Below are positions 1 to 13,131 of a DNA stretch of 64,000 nt, one piece after another. The notes under the pieces were generated by a model. That model saw only the letters and a program-made list of their open reading frames with translations. It was not told the DNA's origin and ran no database searches. The DNA is from Crossaster papposus (lineage: Eukaryota > Echinodermata > Asteroidea > Velatida > Solasteridae). A program made the translations under genes and the position numbers. The DNA is taken from positions 1,983,001 to 2,047,000 of the forward strand of contig JBAIAA010000506.1 of NCBI GenBank assembly GCA_037893245.1. The letters are read 5' to 3'. How positions within the stretch are numbered: position 1 is the first letter of the stretch; each line of letters opens with the position of its first letter.

Positions 1-169
1 TTCCCTTTACATATTTCTTATGCACACTTCTTTCCCTTTACATATTTCTTATGCACACTTCTTTCCCTTTACATATTTCTTATGCACACTTCGTTCCCTT
101 TACATATTTCTTATGCACACTTCTTTCCCTTTACATATTTCTTATGCACACTTCTTTCCCTTTACATAT

Positions 170-205
170 TTAACTCGAGGGCTTGTCCCGACATCATGTG
201 TTTAT
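170..205 (+). repeat. 36-bp interspersed unit, subtype A (first copy)
   Basis: This is the first of 20 subtype A units. It starts TTAACTCGAGGG, carries GTCCCGACATC in the middle and ends ATGTGTTTAT, sitting exactly between ACATAT of one monomer and TTCTTATG of the next. It carries two CpGs (in CTCGAG and CCCGAC), an XhoI palindrome, the dyad TGTC-CC-GACA and the overlapping dyad ACAT-C-ATGT. Subtype A starts are 170, 1291, 1823, 2260, 2481, 3013, 3450, 4544, 5447, 7187, 11603, 16070, 16229, 17974, 18133, 18948, 21597, 22164, 29319 and 32615. None is seen after 32,650. No target-site duplication or terminal repeat suggests a transposon. Confidence 0.96.
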
Positions 206-608
206 TTCTTATGCACACTTCTTTCCCTTTACATATTTCTTATGCACACTTCTTTCCCTTTACATATTTCTTATGCACTCTTCTTTCCCTTTACATATTT
301 CTTATGCACACTTCTTTCCCTTTACATATTTCTTATGCACACTTCTTTCCCTTTACATATTTCTTATGCACACTTCTTTCCCTTTACATATTTCTTATGC
401 ACACTTCTTTCCCTTTACATATTTCTTATGCACACTTCTTTCCCTTTACATATTTCTTATGCACACTTCTTTCCCTTTACATATTTCTTATGCACACTTC
501 TTTCCCTTTACATATTTCTTATGCACACTTATTTCCCTTTACATATTTCTTATGCACACTTCTTTCCCTTTACATATTTCTTATGCACACTTCTTTCCCT
601 TTACATAT

Positions 609-644
609 TTAACTCGAGGGCTTGTTCCCACATCATGTGTTTAT
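609..644 (+). repeat. 36-bp interspersed unit, subtype B (first copy)
   Basis: This is the first of 52 subtype B units (damaged copies included). It is identical to subtype A except for GTTCCCACATC in place of GTCCCGACATC: two substitutions, or one insertion plus one deletion. It keeps the XhoI palindrome but has one CpG instead of two. It contains the perfect 5-bp dyad CACAT-C-ATGTG. The middle of subtype B (CTTGTTCCCACAT) resembles the monomer segment CTTCTTTCCC...ACAT, so the unit may be a very diverged monomer with a replaced 5' part; this is inference. Both subtypes also contain TCATGTG and TGTTTAT, which are absent from the monomer. Confidence 0.95.
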
Positions 645-691
645 TTCTTATGCACACTTCTTTCCCTTTACATATTTCTTATGCACACTTC

Positions 692-718
692 TTTCCCTTT
701 ACATATTATGCACACTTC
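692..718 (+). repeat. 27-bp shortened monomer
   Basis: A monomer junction here reads ACATATTATG, lacking four bases of the usual ACATATTTCTTATG. The spacing from the unit at 609 to the unit at 1291 (682 bp) is explained exactly by 36 + 19x31 + 30 + 27. It is private: no other copy is seen in the window. The exact edges depend on how the gap is placed. Confidence 0.8.
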
Positions 719-1167
719 TTTCCCTTTACATATTTCTTATGCACACTTCTTTCCCTTTACATATTTCTTATGCACACTTCTTTCCCTTTACATATTTCTT
801 ATGCACACTTCTTTCCCTTTACATATTTCTTATGCACACTTCTTTCCCTTTACATATTTCTTATGCACACTTCTTTCCCTTTACATATTTCTTATGCACA
901 CTTCTTTCCCTTTACATATTTCTTATGCACACTTCTTTCCCTTTACATATTTCTTATGCACACTTCTTTCCCTTTACATATTTCTTATGCACACTTCTTT
1001 CCCTTTACATATTTCTTATGCACACTTCTTTCCCTTTACATATTTCTTATGCACACTTCTTTCCCTTTACATATTTCTTATGCACACTTCTTTCCCTTTA
1101 CATATTTCTTATGCACACTTCTTTCCCTTTACATATTTCTTATGCACACTTCTTTCCCTTTACATAT

Positions 1168-1326
1168 TTCTTATGAACACTTCTTTCCCTTTACATATTT
1201 CTTATGCACACTTCTTTCCCTTTACATATTTCTTATGCACACTTCTTTCCCTTTATTATTTCTTATGCACACTTCTTTCCCTTTACATATTTAACTCGAG
1301 GGCTTGTCCCGACATCATGTGTTTAT
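1168..1326 (+). repeat. 159-bp A cassette (first of nine)
   Basis: A fixed module: a monomer with ATGAACAC, one canonical monomer, a 30-bp monomer ending TTTATTAT, one canonical monomer, then a subtype A unit. The nine copies start at 1168, 2358, 4421, 5324, 7064, 11480, 15947, 17851 and 18825, each exactly 123 bp before its subtype A unit. Every ATGAACAC monomer I found belongs to such a cassette. In the 2358 copy the short monomer reads TTTATTAG. Six further subtype A units (2260, 3450, 16229, 18133, 22164, 32615) keep only the 30-bp monomer part. The cassette appears to move as one block during array rearrangement. Confidence 0.9.
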
Positions 1327-3520
1327 TTCTTATGCACACTTCTTTCCCTTTACATATTTCTTATGCACACTTCTTTCCCTTTACATATTTCTTATGCACA
1401 CTTCTTTCCCTTTACATATTTCTTATGCACACTTCTTTCCCTTTACATATTTCTTATGCACACTTCTTTCCCTTTAAACATTTCTTATGCACACTTCTTT
1501 CCCTTTACACATTTCTTATGCACACTTCTTTCCCTTTACACATTTCTTATGCACACTTCTTTCCCTTTACATATTTCTTATGCACACTTCTTTCCCTTTA
1601 CATATTTCTTATGCACACTTCTTTCCCTTTACATATTTCTTATGCACACTTCTTTCCCTTTACATATTTCTTATACACACTTCTTTCCCTTTACATATTT
1701 CTTATGCACACTTCTTTCCCTTTACATATTTCTTATGCACACTTCTTTCCCTTTACATATTTCTTATGCACACTTCTTTCCCTTTACATATTTCTTATGC
1801 ACACTTCTTTCCCTTTACATATTTAACTCGAGGGCTTGTCCCGACATCATGTGTTTATTTCTTATGCACACTTCTTTCCCTTTACATATTTCTTATGCAC
1901 ACTTCTTTCCCTTTACATATTTCTTATGCACACTTCTTCCCCTTTATTATTTCTTATGCACACTTCTTTCCCTTTACATATTTCTTATGCACACTTCTTT
2001 CCCTTTACATATTTCTTATGCACACTTCTTTCCCTTTACATATTTCTTATGCACACTTCTTTCCCTTTACATATTTCTTATGCACACTTCTTTCCCTTTA
2101 CATATTTCTTATGCACACTTCTTTCCCTTTACATATTTCTTATGCACACTTCTTTCCCTTTACATATTTCTTATGCACACTTCTTTCCCTTTACATATTT
2201 CTTATGCACACTTCTTTCCCTTTATTATTTCTTATGCACACTTCTTTCCCTTTACATATTTAACTCGAGGGCTTGTCCCGACATCATGTGTTTATTTCTT
2301 ATGCACACTTCTTTCCCTTTACATATTTCTTATGCACACTTCTTTCCCTTTACATATTTCTTATGAACACTTCTTTCCCTTTACATATTTCTTATGCACA
2401 CTTCTTTCCCTTTACATATTTCTTATGCACACTTCTTTCCCTTTATTAGTTCTTATGCACACTTCTTTCCCTTTACATATTTAACTCGAGGGCTTGTCCC
2501 GACATCATGTGTTTATTTCTTATGCACACTTCTTTCCCTTTACATATTTCTTATGCACACTTCTTTCCCTTTACATATTTCTTATGCACACTTCTTTCCC
2601 TTTACATATTTCTTATGCACACTTCTTTCCCTTTACATATTTCTTATGCACACTTCTTTCCCTTTAAACATTTCTTATGCACACTTCTTTCCCTTTACAC
2701 ATTTCTTATGCACACTTCTTTCCCTTTACACATTTCTTATGCACACTTCTTTCCCTTTACATATTTCTTATGCACACTTCTTTCCCTTTACATATTTCTT
2801 ATGCACACTTCTTTCCCTTTACATATTTCTTATGCACACTTCTTTCCCTTTACATATTTCTTATACACACTTCTTTCCCTTTACATATTTCTTATGCACA
2901 CTTCTTTCCCTTTACATATTTCTTATGCACACTTCTTTCCCTTTACATATTTCTTATGCACACTTCTTTCCCTTTACATATTTCTTATGCACACTTCTTT
3001 CCCTTTACATATTTAACTCGAGGGCTTGTCCCGACATCATGTGTTTATTTCTTATGCACACTTCTTTCCCTTTACATATTTCTTATGCACACTTCTTTCC
3101 CTTTACATATTTCTTATGCACACTTCTTCCCCTTTATTATTTCTTATGCACACTTCTTTCCCTTTACATATTTCTTATGCACACTTCTTTCCCTTTACAT
3201 ATTTCTTATGCACACTTCTTTCCCTTTACATATTTCTTATGCACACTTCTTTCCCTTTACATATTTCTTATGCACACTTCTTTCCCTTTACATATTTCTT
3301 ATGCACACTTCTTTCCCTTTACATATTTCTTATGCACACTTCTTTCCCTTTACATATTTCTTATGCACACTTCTTTCCCTTTACATATTTCTTATGCACA
3401 CTTCTTTCCCTTTATTATTTCTTATGCACACTTCTTTCCCTTTACATATTTAACTCGAGGGCTTGTCCCGACATCATGTGTTTATTTCTTATGCACACTT
3501 CTTTCCCTTTACATATTTCT
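1168..3520 (+). repeat. Tandem duplication, 1,190-bp period
   Basis: Copy 1 starts near 1168 and copy 2 near 2358. Subtype A units at 1291, 1823 and 2260 are matched by 2481, 3013 and 3450, each exactly 1,190 bp later. Shared private markers include TTTAAACAT then two TTTACACAT monomers, ATACACAC, and CTTCCCC followed by TTTATTAT. The only clear difference noticed is TTATT near 1257 against TTAGT near 2447. A third, older copy of the left part starts at 4421: the run of three marker monomers recurs from 4729 (there all TTTACACAT) and ATACACAC near 4926. Copy 2 ends between 3485 and about 3530, where a TTTTTTCCC monomer breaks the match. Confidence 0.9.
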
Positions 3521-6500
3521 TATGCACACTTTTTTCCCTTTACATATTTCTTATGCACACTTCTTTCCCTTTACATATTTCTTATGCACACTTCTTTCCC
3601 TTTACATATTTCTTATGCACACTTCTTTCCCTTTACATATTTCTTATGCACACTTCTTTCCCTTTACATATTTCTTATGCACACTTCTTTCCCTTTACAT
3701 ATTTCTTATGCACACTTCTTTCCCTTTACATATTTCTTATGCACACTTCTTTCCCTTTACATATTTCTTATGCACACTTCTTTCCCTTTACATATTTCTT
3801 ATGCACACTTCTTTCCCTTTACATATTTCTTATGCACACTTCTTTCCCTTTACATATTTCTTATGCACACTTCTTTCCCTTTACATATTTCTTATGCACT
3901 CTTCTTTCCCTTTACATATTTCTTATGCACACTTCTTTCCCTTTACATATTTCTTATGCACACTTCTTTCCCTTTACATATTTCTTATGCACACTTCTTT
4001 CCCTTTACATATTTCTTATGCACACTTCTTTCCCTTTACATATTTCTTATGCACACTTCTTTCCCTTTACATATTTCTTATGCACACTTATTTCCCTTTA
4101 CATATTTCTTATGCACACTTCTTTCCCTTTACATATTTCTTATGCACACTTCTTTCCCTTTACATATTTAACTCGAGGGCTTGTTCCCACATCATGTGTT
4201 TATTTCTTATGCACACTTCTTTCCCTTTACATATTTCTTATGCACACTTCTTTCCCTTTACATATTTCTTATGCACACTTCTTTCCCTTTACATATTTCT
4301 TATGCACACTTCTTTCCCTTTACATATTTCTTATGCACACTTCTTTCCCTTTACATATTTCTTATGCACACTTCTTTCCCTTTACATATTTCTTATGCAC
4401 ACTTCTTTCCCTTTACATATTTCTTATGAACACTTCTTTCCCTTTACATATCTCTTATGCACACTTCTTTCCCTTTACATATTTCTTATGCACACTTCTT
4501 TCCCTTTATTATTTCTTATGCACACTTCTTTCCCTTTACATATTTAACTCGAGGGCTTGTCCCGACATCATGTGTTTATTTCTTATGCACACTTCTTTCC
4601 CTTTACATATTTCTTATGCACACTTCTTTCCCTTTACATATTTCTTATGCACACTTCTTTCCCTTTACATATTTCTCATGCACACTTCTTTCCCTTTACA
4701 TATTTCTTATGCACACTTCTTTCCCTTTACACATTTCTTATGCACACTTCTTTCCCTTTACACATTTCTTATGCACACTTCTTTCCCTTTACACATTTCT
4801 TATGCACACTTCTTTCCCTTTACATATTTCTTATGCACACTTCTTTCCCTTTACATATTTCTTATGCACACTTCTTTCCCTTTACATATTTCTTATGCAC
4901 ACTTCTTTCCCTTTACATATTTCTTATACACACTTCTTTCCCTTTACATATTTCTTATGCACACTTCTTTCCCTTTACATATTTCTTATGCACACTTCTT
5001 TCCCTTTACATATTTCTTATGCACACTTCTTTCCCTTTACATATTTCTTATGCACACTTCTTTCCCTTTACATATTTCTTATGCACACTTCTTTCCCTTT
5101 ACATATTTCTTATGCACACTTCTTTCCCTTTACATATTTCTTATGCACACTTCTTTCCCTTTACATATTTCTTATGCACACTTCTTTCCCTTTACATATT
5201 TCTTATGCACACTTCTTTCCCTTTACACATTTCTTATGCACACTTCTTTCCCTTTACATATTTCTTATGCACACTTCTTTCCCTTTACATATTTCTTATG
5301 CACACTTCTTTCCCTTTACATATTTCTTATGAACACTTCTTTCCCTTTACATATTTCTTATGCACACTTCTTTCCCTTTACATATTTCTTATGCACACTT
5401 CTTTCCCTTTATTATTTCTTATGCACACTTCTTTCCCTTTACATATTTAACTCGAGGGCTTGTCCCGACATCATGTGTTTATTTCTTATGCACACTTCTT
5501 TCCCTTTACATATTTCTTATGCACACTTCTTTCCCTTTACATATTTCTTATGCACACTTCTTTCCCTTTACATATTTCTTATGCACACTTCTTTCCCTTT
5601 ACATATTTCTTATGCACACTTCTTTCCCTTTACATATTTCTTATGCACACTTCTTTCCCTTTACATATTTCTTATGCACACTTCTTTCCCTTTACATATT
5701 TCTTATGCACACTTCTTTCCCTTTACATATTTCTTATGCACACTTCTTTCCCTTTACATATTTCTTATGCACACTTCTTTCCCTTTACATATTTCTTATG
5801 CACACTTCTTTCCCTTTACATATTTCTTATGCACACTTCTTTCCCTTTACATATTTCTTATGCACACTTCTTTCCCTTTACATATTTCTTATGCACACTT
5901 CTTTCCCTTTACATATTTCTTATGCACACTTCTTTCCCTTTACATATTTCTTATGCACACATCTTTCCCTTTACATATTTCTTATGCACACTTCTTTCCC
6001 TTTACATATTTCTTATGCACACTTCTTTCCTTTTACATATTTCTTATGCACACTTCTTTCCCTTTACATATTTCTTATGCACACTTCTTTCCCTTTACAT
6101 ATTTCTTATGCACACTTCTTTCCCTTTACATATTTCTTATGCACACTTCTTTCCCTTTACATATTTCTTATGCACACTTCTTTCCCTTTACATATTTCTT
6201 ATGCACACTTCTTTCCCTTTACATATTTCTTATGCACACTTCTTTCCCTTTACATATTTCTTATGCACACTTCTTTCCCTTTACATATTTCTTATGCACA
6301 CTTCTTTCCCTTTACATATTTCTTATGCACACTTCTTTCCCTTTACATATTTCTTATGCACACTTCTTTCCCTTTACATATTTCTTATGCACACTTCTTT
6401 CCCTTTACATATTTCGTATGCACACTTCTTTCTCTTTACATATTTCTTATGCACACTTCTTTCCCTTTACATATTTCTTATGCACACTTCTTTCCCTTTA

Positions 6501-7063
6501 CATATTTCGTATGCACACTTCTTTCCCTTTACATATTTCTTATGCACACTTTTTTCCCTTTACATATTTCTTATGCACACTTCTTTCCCTTTACATATTT
6601 CTTATGCACACTTCTTTCCCTTTACATATTTCTTATGCACACTTCTTTCCCTTTACATATTTCTTATGCACACTTCTTTCCCTTTACATATTTCTTATGC
6701 ACACTTATTTCCCTTTACATATTTCTTATGCACACTTCTTTCCCTTTACATATTTCTTATGCACACTTCTTTCCCTTTACATATTTCTTATGCACATTTC
6801 TTTCCCTTTACATATTTCTTATGCACACTTCTTTCCCTTTACATATTTCTTATGCACACTTCTTTCCCTTTACATATTTCTTATGCACACTTCTTTCCCT
6901 TTACATATTTCTTATGCACACTTCTTTCCCTTTACATCTTTCTTATGCACACTTCTTTCCCTTTACATATTTCTTATGCACACTTCTTTCCCTTTACATA
7001 TTTCTTATGCACACTTCTTTCCCTTTACATATTTCTTATGCACACTTCTTTCCCTTTACATAT

Positions 7064-8715
7064 TTCTTATGAACACTTCTTTCCCTTTACATATTTCTTA
7101 TGCACACTTCTTTCCCTTTACATATTTCTTATGCACACTTCTTTCCCTTTATTATTTCTTATGCACACTTCTTTCCCTTTACATATTTAACTCGAGGGCT
7201 TGTCCCGACATCATGTGTTTATTTCTTATGCACACTTCTTTCCCTTTACATATTTCTTATGCACACTTCTTTCCCTTTACATATTTCTTATGCACACTTC
7301 TTTCCCTTTACATATTTCTTATGCACACTTATTTCCCTTTACATATTTCTTATGCACACTTCTTTCCCTTTACATATTTCTTATGCACACTTCTTTCCCT
7401 TTACATATTTCTTATGCACACTTCTTTCCCTTTACATATTTCTTATGCACACTTCTTTCCCTTTACATATTTCTTATGCACACTTCTTTCCCTTTACATA
7501 TTTCTTATGCACACTTCTTTCCCTTTACATATTTCTTATGCACACTTCTTTCCCTTTACATATTTTTTATGCACACTTCTTTCCCTTTACATATTTCTTA
7601 TGCACACTTCTTTCCCTTTACATATTTCTTATGCACACTTATTTCCCTTTACATATTTCTTATGCACACTTCTTTCCCTTTACATATTTCTTATGCACAC
7701 TTCTTTCCCTTTACATATTTCTTATGCACACTTCTTTCCCTTTACATATTTCTTATGCACACTTCTTTCCCTTTACATATTTCTTATGCACACTTCTTTC
7801 CCTTTACATATTTCTTATGCACACTTCTTTCCCTTTACATATTTCTTATGCACACTTCTTTCCCTTTACATATTTCTTATGCACACTTCTTTCCCTTTAC
7901 ATATTTCTTATGCACACTTCTTTCCCTTTACATATTTCTTATGTACACTTCTTTCCCTTTACATATTTCTTATGCACACTTCTTTCCCTTTACATATTTC
8001 TTATGCACACTTCTTTCCCTTTACATATTTCTTATGCAAACTTCTTTCCCTTTACATATTTCTTATGCACACTTCTTTCCCTTTACATATTTCTTATGCA
8101 CACTTCTTTCCCTTTACATATTTCTTATGCACACTTCTTTCCCTTTACATATTTCTTATGCACACTTCTTTCCCTTTACATATTTCTTATGCACACTTCT
8201 TTCCCTTTACATATTTCTTATGCACACTTCTTTCCCTTTACATATTTCTTATGCACACTTCTTTCCCTTTACATATTTCTTATGCACACTTCTTTCCCTT
8301 TACATATTTCGTATGCACACTTCTTTCCCTTTACATATTTCTTATGCACACTTCTTTCCCTTTACATATTTCTTATGCACACTTCTTTCCCTTTACATAT
8401 TTCGTATGCACACTTCTTTCCCTTTACATATTTCGTATGCACACTTTTTTCCCTTTACATATTTCTTATGCACACTTCTTTCCCTTTACATATTTCTTAT
8501 GCACACTTCTTTCCCTTTACATATTTCTTATGCACACTTCTTTCCCTTTACATATTTCTTATGCACACTTCTTTCCCTTTACATATTTCTTATGCACACT
8601 TATTTCCCTTTACATATTTCTTATGCACACTTCTTTCCCTTTACATATTTCTTATGCACACTTCTTTCCCTTTACATATTTAACTCGAGGGCTTGTTCCC
8701 ACATCATGTGTTTAT
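7064..8715 (+). repeat. 1.65-kb block, duplicated at 11,480
   Basis: This block runs from an A cassette to the subtype B unit at 8680, with 47 monomers between the units at 7187 and 8680. The same block, with the same variant monomers at the same offsets, recurs 4,416 bp downstream. Markers include CTTATTTCCC near 7330 and 7640, ATGCAAAC near 8036, and TTCGTATG at 8308, 8401 and 8432. Few private differences are visible, for example TTTTTTATG near 7564 and ATGTACAC near 7943, so the duplication is recent. Confidence 0.9.
8308..8715 (+). repeat. CGTATG marker block ending in a subtype B unit
   Basis: A 12-monomer block defined by TTCGTATG monomers at positions -12, -9 and -8 (the last also with TTTTTTCCC) and CTTATTTCCC at -3, followed by a subtype B unit at 8680. 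Copies with the unit start at 8308, 9925, 12724 and 15167 (units 8680, 10297, 13096, 15539). Copies of the marker order without the unit start at 6413 and 10984; there the expected sites, 6785 and 11356, go straight from ACATAT to TTCTTATG. The 6413 copy also lacks the third TTCGTATG. Confidence 0.88.
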
Positions 8716-11479
8716 TTCTTATGCACACTTCTTTCCCTTTACATATTTCTTATGCACACTTCTTTCCCTTTACATATTTCTTATGCACACTTCTTTCCCT
8801 TTACATATTTCTTATGCACACTTATTTCCCTTTACATATTTCTTATGCACACTTCTTTCCCTTTACATATTTCTTATGCACACTTCTTTCCCTTTACATA
8901 TTTCTTATGCACACTTCTTTCCCTTTACATATTTCTTATGCACACTTCTTTCCCTTTACATATTTCTTATGCACACTTCTTTCCCTTTACATATTTCTTA
9001 TGCACACTTCTTTCCCTTTACATATTTCTTATGCACACTTCTTTCCCTTTACATATTTCTTATGCACACTTCTTTCCCTTTACATATTTCTTATGCACAC
9101 TTCTTTCCCTTTACATATTTCTTATGCACACTTATTTCCCTTTACATATTTCTTATGCACACTTCTTTCCCTTTACATATTTCTTATGCACACTTCTTTC
9201 CCTTTACATATTTCTTATGCACACTTCTTTCCCTTTACATATTTCTTATGCACACTTCTTTCCCTTTACATATTTCTTATGCACACTTCTTTCCCTTTAC
9301 ATATTTCTTATGCACACTTCTTTCCCTTTACATATTTCTTATGCACACTTCTTTCCCTTTACATATTTCTTATGCACACTTCTTTCCCTTTACATATTTC
9401 TTATGCACACTTCTTTCCCTTTACATATTTCTTATGCACACTTCTTTCCCTTTACATATTTCTTATGCACACTTCTTTCCCTTTACATATTTCTTATGCA
9501 CACTTCTTTCCCTTTACATATTTCTTATGCACACTTCTTTCCCTTTACATATTTCTTATGCACACTTCTTTCCCTTTACATATTTCTTATGCACACTTCT
9601 TTCCCTTTACATATTTCTTATGCACACTTCTTTCCCTTTACATATTTCTTATGCAAACTTCTTTCCCTTTACATATTTCTTATGCACACTTCTTTCCCTT
9701 TACATATTTCTTATGCACACTTCTTTCCCTTTACATATTTCTTATGCACACTTCTTTCCCTTTACATATTTCTTATGCACACTTCTTTCCCTTTACATAT
9801 TTCTTATGCACACTTCTTTCCCTTTACATATTTCTTATGCACACTTCTTTCCCTTTACATATTTCTTATGCACACTTCTTTCCCTTTACATATTTCTTAT
9901 GCACACTTCTTTCCCTTTACATATTTCGTATGCACACTTCTTTCCCTTTACATATTTCTTATGCACACTTCTTTCCCTTTACATATTTCTTATGCACACT
10001 TCTTTCCCTTTACATATTTCGTATGCACACTTCTTTCCCTTTACATATTTCGTATGCACACTTTTTTCCCTTTACATATTTCTTATGCACACTTCTTTCC
10101 CTTTACATATTTCTTATGCACACTTCTTTCCCTTTACATATTTCTTATGCACACTTCTTTCCCTTTACATATTTCTTATGCACACTTCTTTCCCTTTACA
10201 TATTTCTTATGCACACTTATTTCCCTTTACATATTTCTTATGCACACTTCTTTCCCTTTACATATTTCTTATGCACACTTCTTTCCCTTTACATATTTAA
10301 CTCGAGGGCTTGTTCCCACATCATGTGTTTATTTCTTATGCACACTTCTTTCCCTTTACATATTTCTTATGCACACTTCTTTCCCTTTACATATTTCTTA
10401 TGCACACTTCTTTCCCTTTACATATTTCTTATGCACACTTCTTTCCCTTTACATATTTCTTATGCACACTTCTTTCCCTTTACATATTTCTTATGCACAC
10501 TTCTTTCCCTTTACATATTTCTTATGCACACTTCTTTCCCTTTACATATTTCTTATGCACACTTCTTTCCCTTTACATATTTCTTATGCAAACTTCTTTC
10601 CCTTTACATATTTCTTATGCACACTTCTTTCCCTTTACATATTTCTTATGCACACTTCTTTCCCTTTACATATTTCTTATGCACACTTCTTTCCCTTTAC
10701 ATATTTCTTATGCACACTTCTTTTCCTTTACATATTTCTTATGCACACTTCTTTCCCTTTACATATTTCTTATGCACACTTCTTTCCCTTTACATATTTC
10801 TTATGCACACTTCTTTCCCTTTACATATTTCTTATGCACACTTCTTTCCCTTTACATATTTCTTATGCACACTTCTTTCCCTTTACATATTTCTTATGCA
10901 CACTTCTTTCCCTTTACATATTTCTCATGCACACTTCTTTCCCTTTACATATTTCTTATGCACATTTCTTTCCCTTTACATATTTCGTATGCACACTTCT
11001 TTCCCTTTACATATTTCTTATGCACACTTCTTTCCCTTTACATATTTCTTATGCACACTTCTTTCCCTTTACATATTTCGTATGCACACTTCTTTCCCTT
11101 TACATATTTCGTATGCACACTTTTTTCCCTTTACATATTTCTTATGCACACTTCTTTCCCTTTACATATTTCTTATGCACACTTCTTTCCCTTTACATAT
11201 TTCTTATGCACACTTCTTTCCCTTTACATATTTCTTATGCACACTTCTTTCCCTTTACATATTTCTTATGCACACTTATTTCCCTTTACATATTTCTTAT
11301 GCACACTTCTTTCCCTTTACATATTTCTTATGCACACTTCTTTCCCTTTACATATTTCTTATGCACACTTCTTTCCCTTTACATATTTCTTATGCACACT
11401 TCTTTCCCTTTACATATTTCTTATGCACACTTCTTTCCCTTTACATATTTCTTATGCACACTTCTTTCCCTTTACATAT

Positions 11480-13131
11480 TTCTTATGAACACTTCTTTCC
11501 CTTTACATATTTCTTATGCACACTTCTTTCCCTTTACATATTTCTTATGCACACTTCTTTCCCTTTATTATTTCTTATGCACACTTCTTTCCCTTTACAT
11601 ATTTAACTCGAGGGCTTGTCCCGACATCATGTGTTTATTTCTTATGCACACTTCTTTCCCTTTACATATTTCTTATGCACACTTCTTTCCCTTTACATAT
11701 TTCTTATGCACACTTCTTTCCCTTTACATATTTCTTATGCACACTTATTTCCCTTTACATATTTCTTATGCACACTTCTTTCCCTTTACATATTTCTTAT
11801 GCACACTTCTTTCCCTTTACATATTTCTTATGCACACTTCTTTCCCTTTACATATTTCTTATGCACACTTCTTTCCCTTTACATATTTCTTATGCACACT
11901 TCTTTCCCTTTACATATTTCTTATGCACACTTCTTTCCCTTTACATATTTCTTATGCACACTTCTTTCCCTTTACATATTTCTTATGCACACTTCTTTCC
12001 CTTTACATATTTCTTATGCACACTTCTTTCCCTTTACATATTTCTTATGCACACTTATTTCCCTTTACATATTTCTTATGCACACTTCTTTCCCTTTACA
12101 TATTTCTTATGCACACTTCTTTCCCTTTACATATTTCTTATGCACACTTCTTTCCCTTTACATATTTCTTATGCACACTTCTTTCCCTTTACATATTTCT
12201 TATGCACACTTCTTTCCCTTTACATATTTCTTATGCACACTTCTTTCCCTTTACATATTTCTTATGCACACTTCTTTCCCTTTACATATTTCTTATGCAC
12301 ACTTCTTTCCCTTTACATATTTCTTATGCACACTTCTTTCCCTTTACATATTTCTTATGCACACTTCTTTCCCTTTACATATTTCTTATGCACACTTCTT
12401 TCCCTTTACATATTTCTTATGCACACTTCTTTCCCTTTACATATTTCTTATGCAAACTTCTTTCCCTTTACATATTTCTTATGCACACTTCTTTCCCTTT
12501 ACATATTTCTTATGCACACTTCTTTCCCTTTACATATTTCTTATGCACACTTCTTTCCCTTTACATATTTCTTATGCACACTTCTTTCCCTTTACATATT
12601 TCTTATGCACACTTCTTTCCCTTTACATATTTCTTATGCACACTTCTTTCCCTTTACATATTTCTTATGCACACTTCTTTCCCTTTACATATTTCTTATG
12701 CACACTTCTTTCCCTTTACATATTTCGTATGCACACTTCTTTCCCTTTACATATTTCTTATGCACACTTCTTTCCCTTTACATATTTCTTATGCACACTT
12801 CTTTCCCTTTACATATTTCGTATGCACACTTCTTTCCCTTTACATATTTCGTATGCACACTTTTTTCCCTTTACATATTTCTTATGCACACTTCTTTCCC
12901 TTTACATATTTCTTATGCACACTTCTTTCCCTTTACATATTTCTTATGCACACTTCTTTCCCTTTACATATTTCTTATGCACACTTCTTTCCCTTTACAT
13001 ATTTCTTATGCACACTTATTTCCCTTTACATATTTCTTATGCACACTTCTTTCCCTTTACATATTTCTTATGCACACTTCTTTCCCTTTACATATTTAAC
13101 TCGAGGGCTTGTTCCCACATCATGTGTTTAT
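11480..13131 (+). repeat. Second copy of the 1.65-kb block
   Basis: Copy of 7064-8715 at an offset of 4,416 bp. It has a subtype A unit at 11603 and a subtype B unit at 13096, again 1,493 bp apart with 47 monomers between them. Shared markers are CTTATTTCCC near 11746 and 12056, ATGCAAAC near 12452 and TTCGTATG at 12724. Because the offset is large, duplication of a multi-kilobase segment (unequal sister exchange or similar) is more likely than local slippage; this is inference. Confidence 0.9.

Noticed and set aside
170-205. 36-bp unit as a transposable element or attachment site
   Set aside because: It has no terminal inverted repeats at its ends, no target-site duplication and no coding capacity, and it always sits at the same monomer junction. 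Presence/absence is reported as a finding, but mobility is not shown.
183-1826. Apparent gene starts just after each 36-bp unit (peptides beginning MSRHH or MFPHH)
   Set aside because: The start is a TTG inside the unit, found at each intact copy because the unit is the same each time. No ribosome-binding or Kozak-like context is independent of the repeat.
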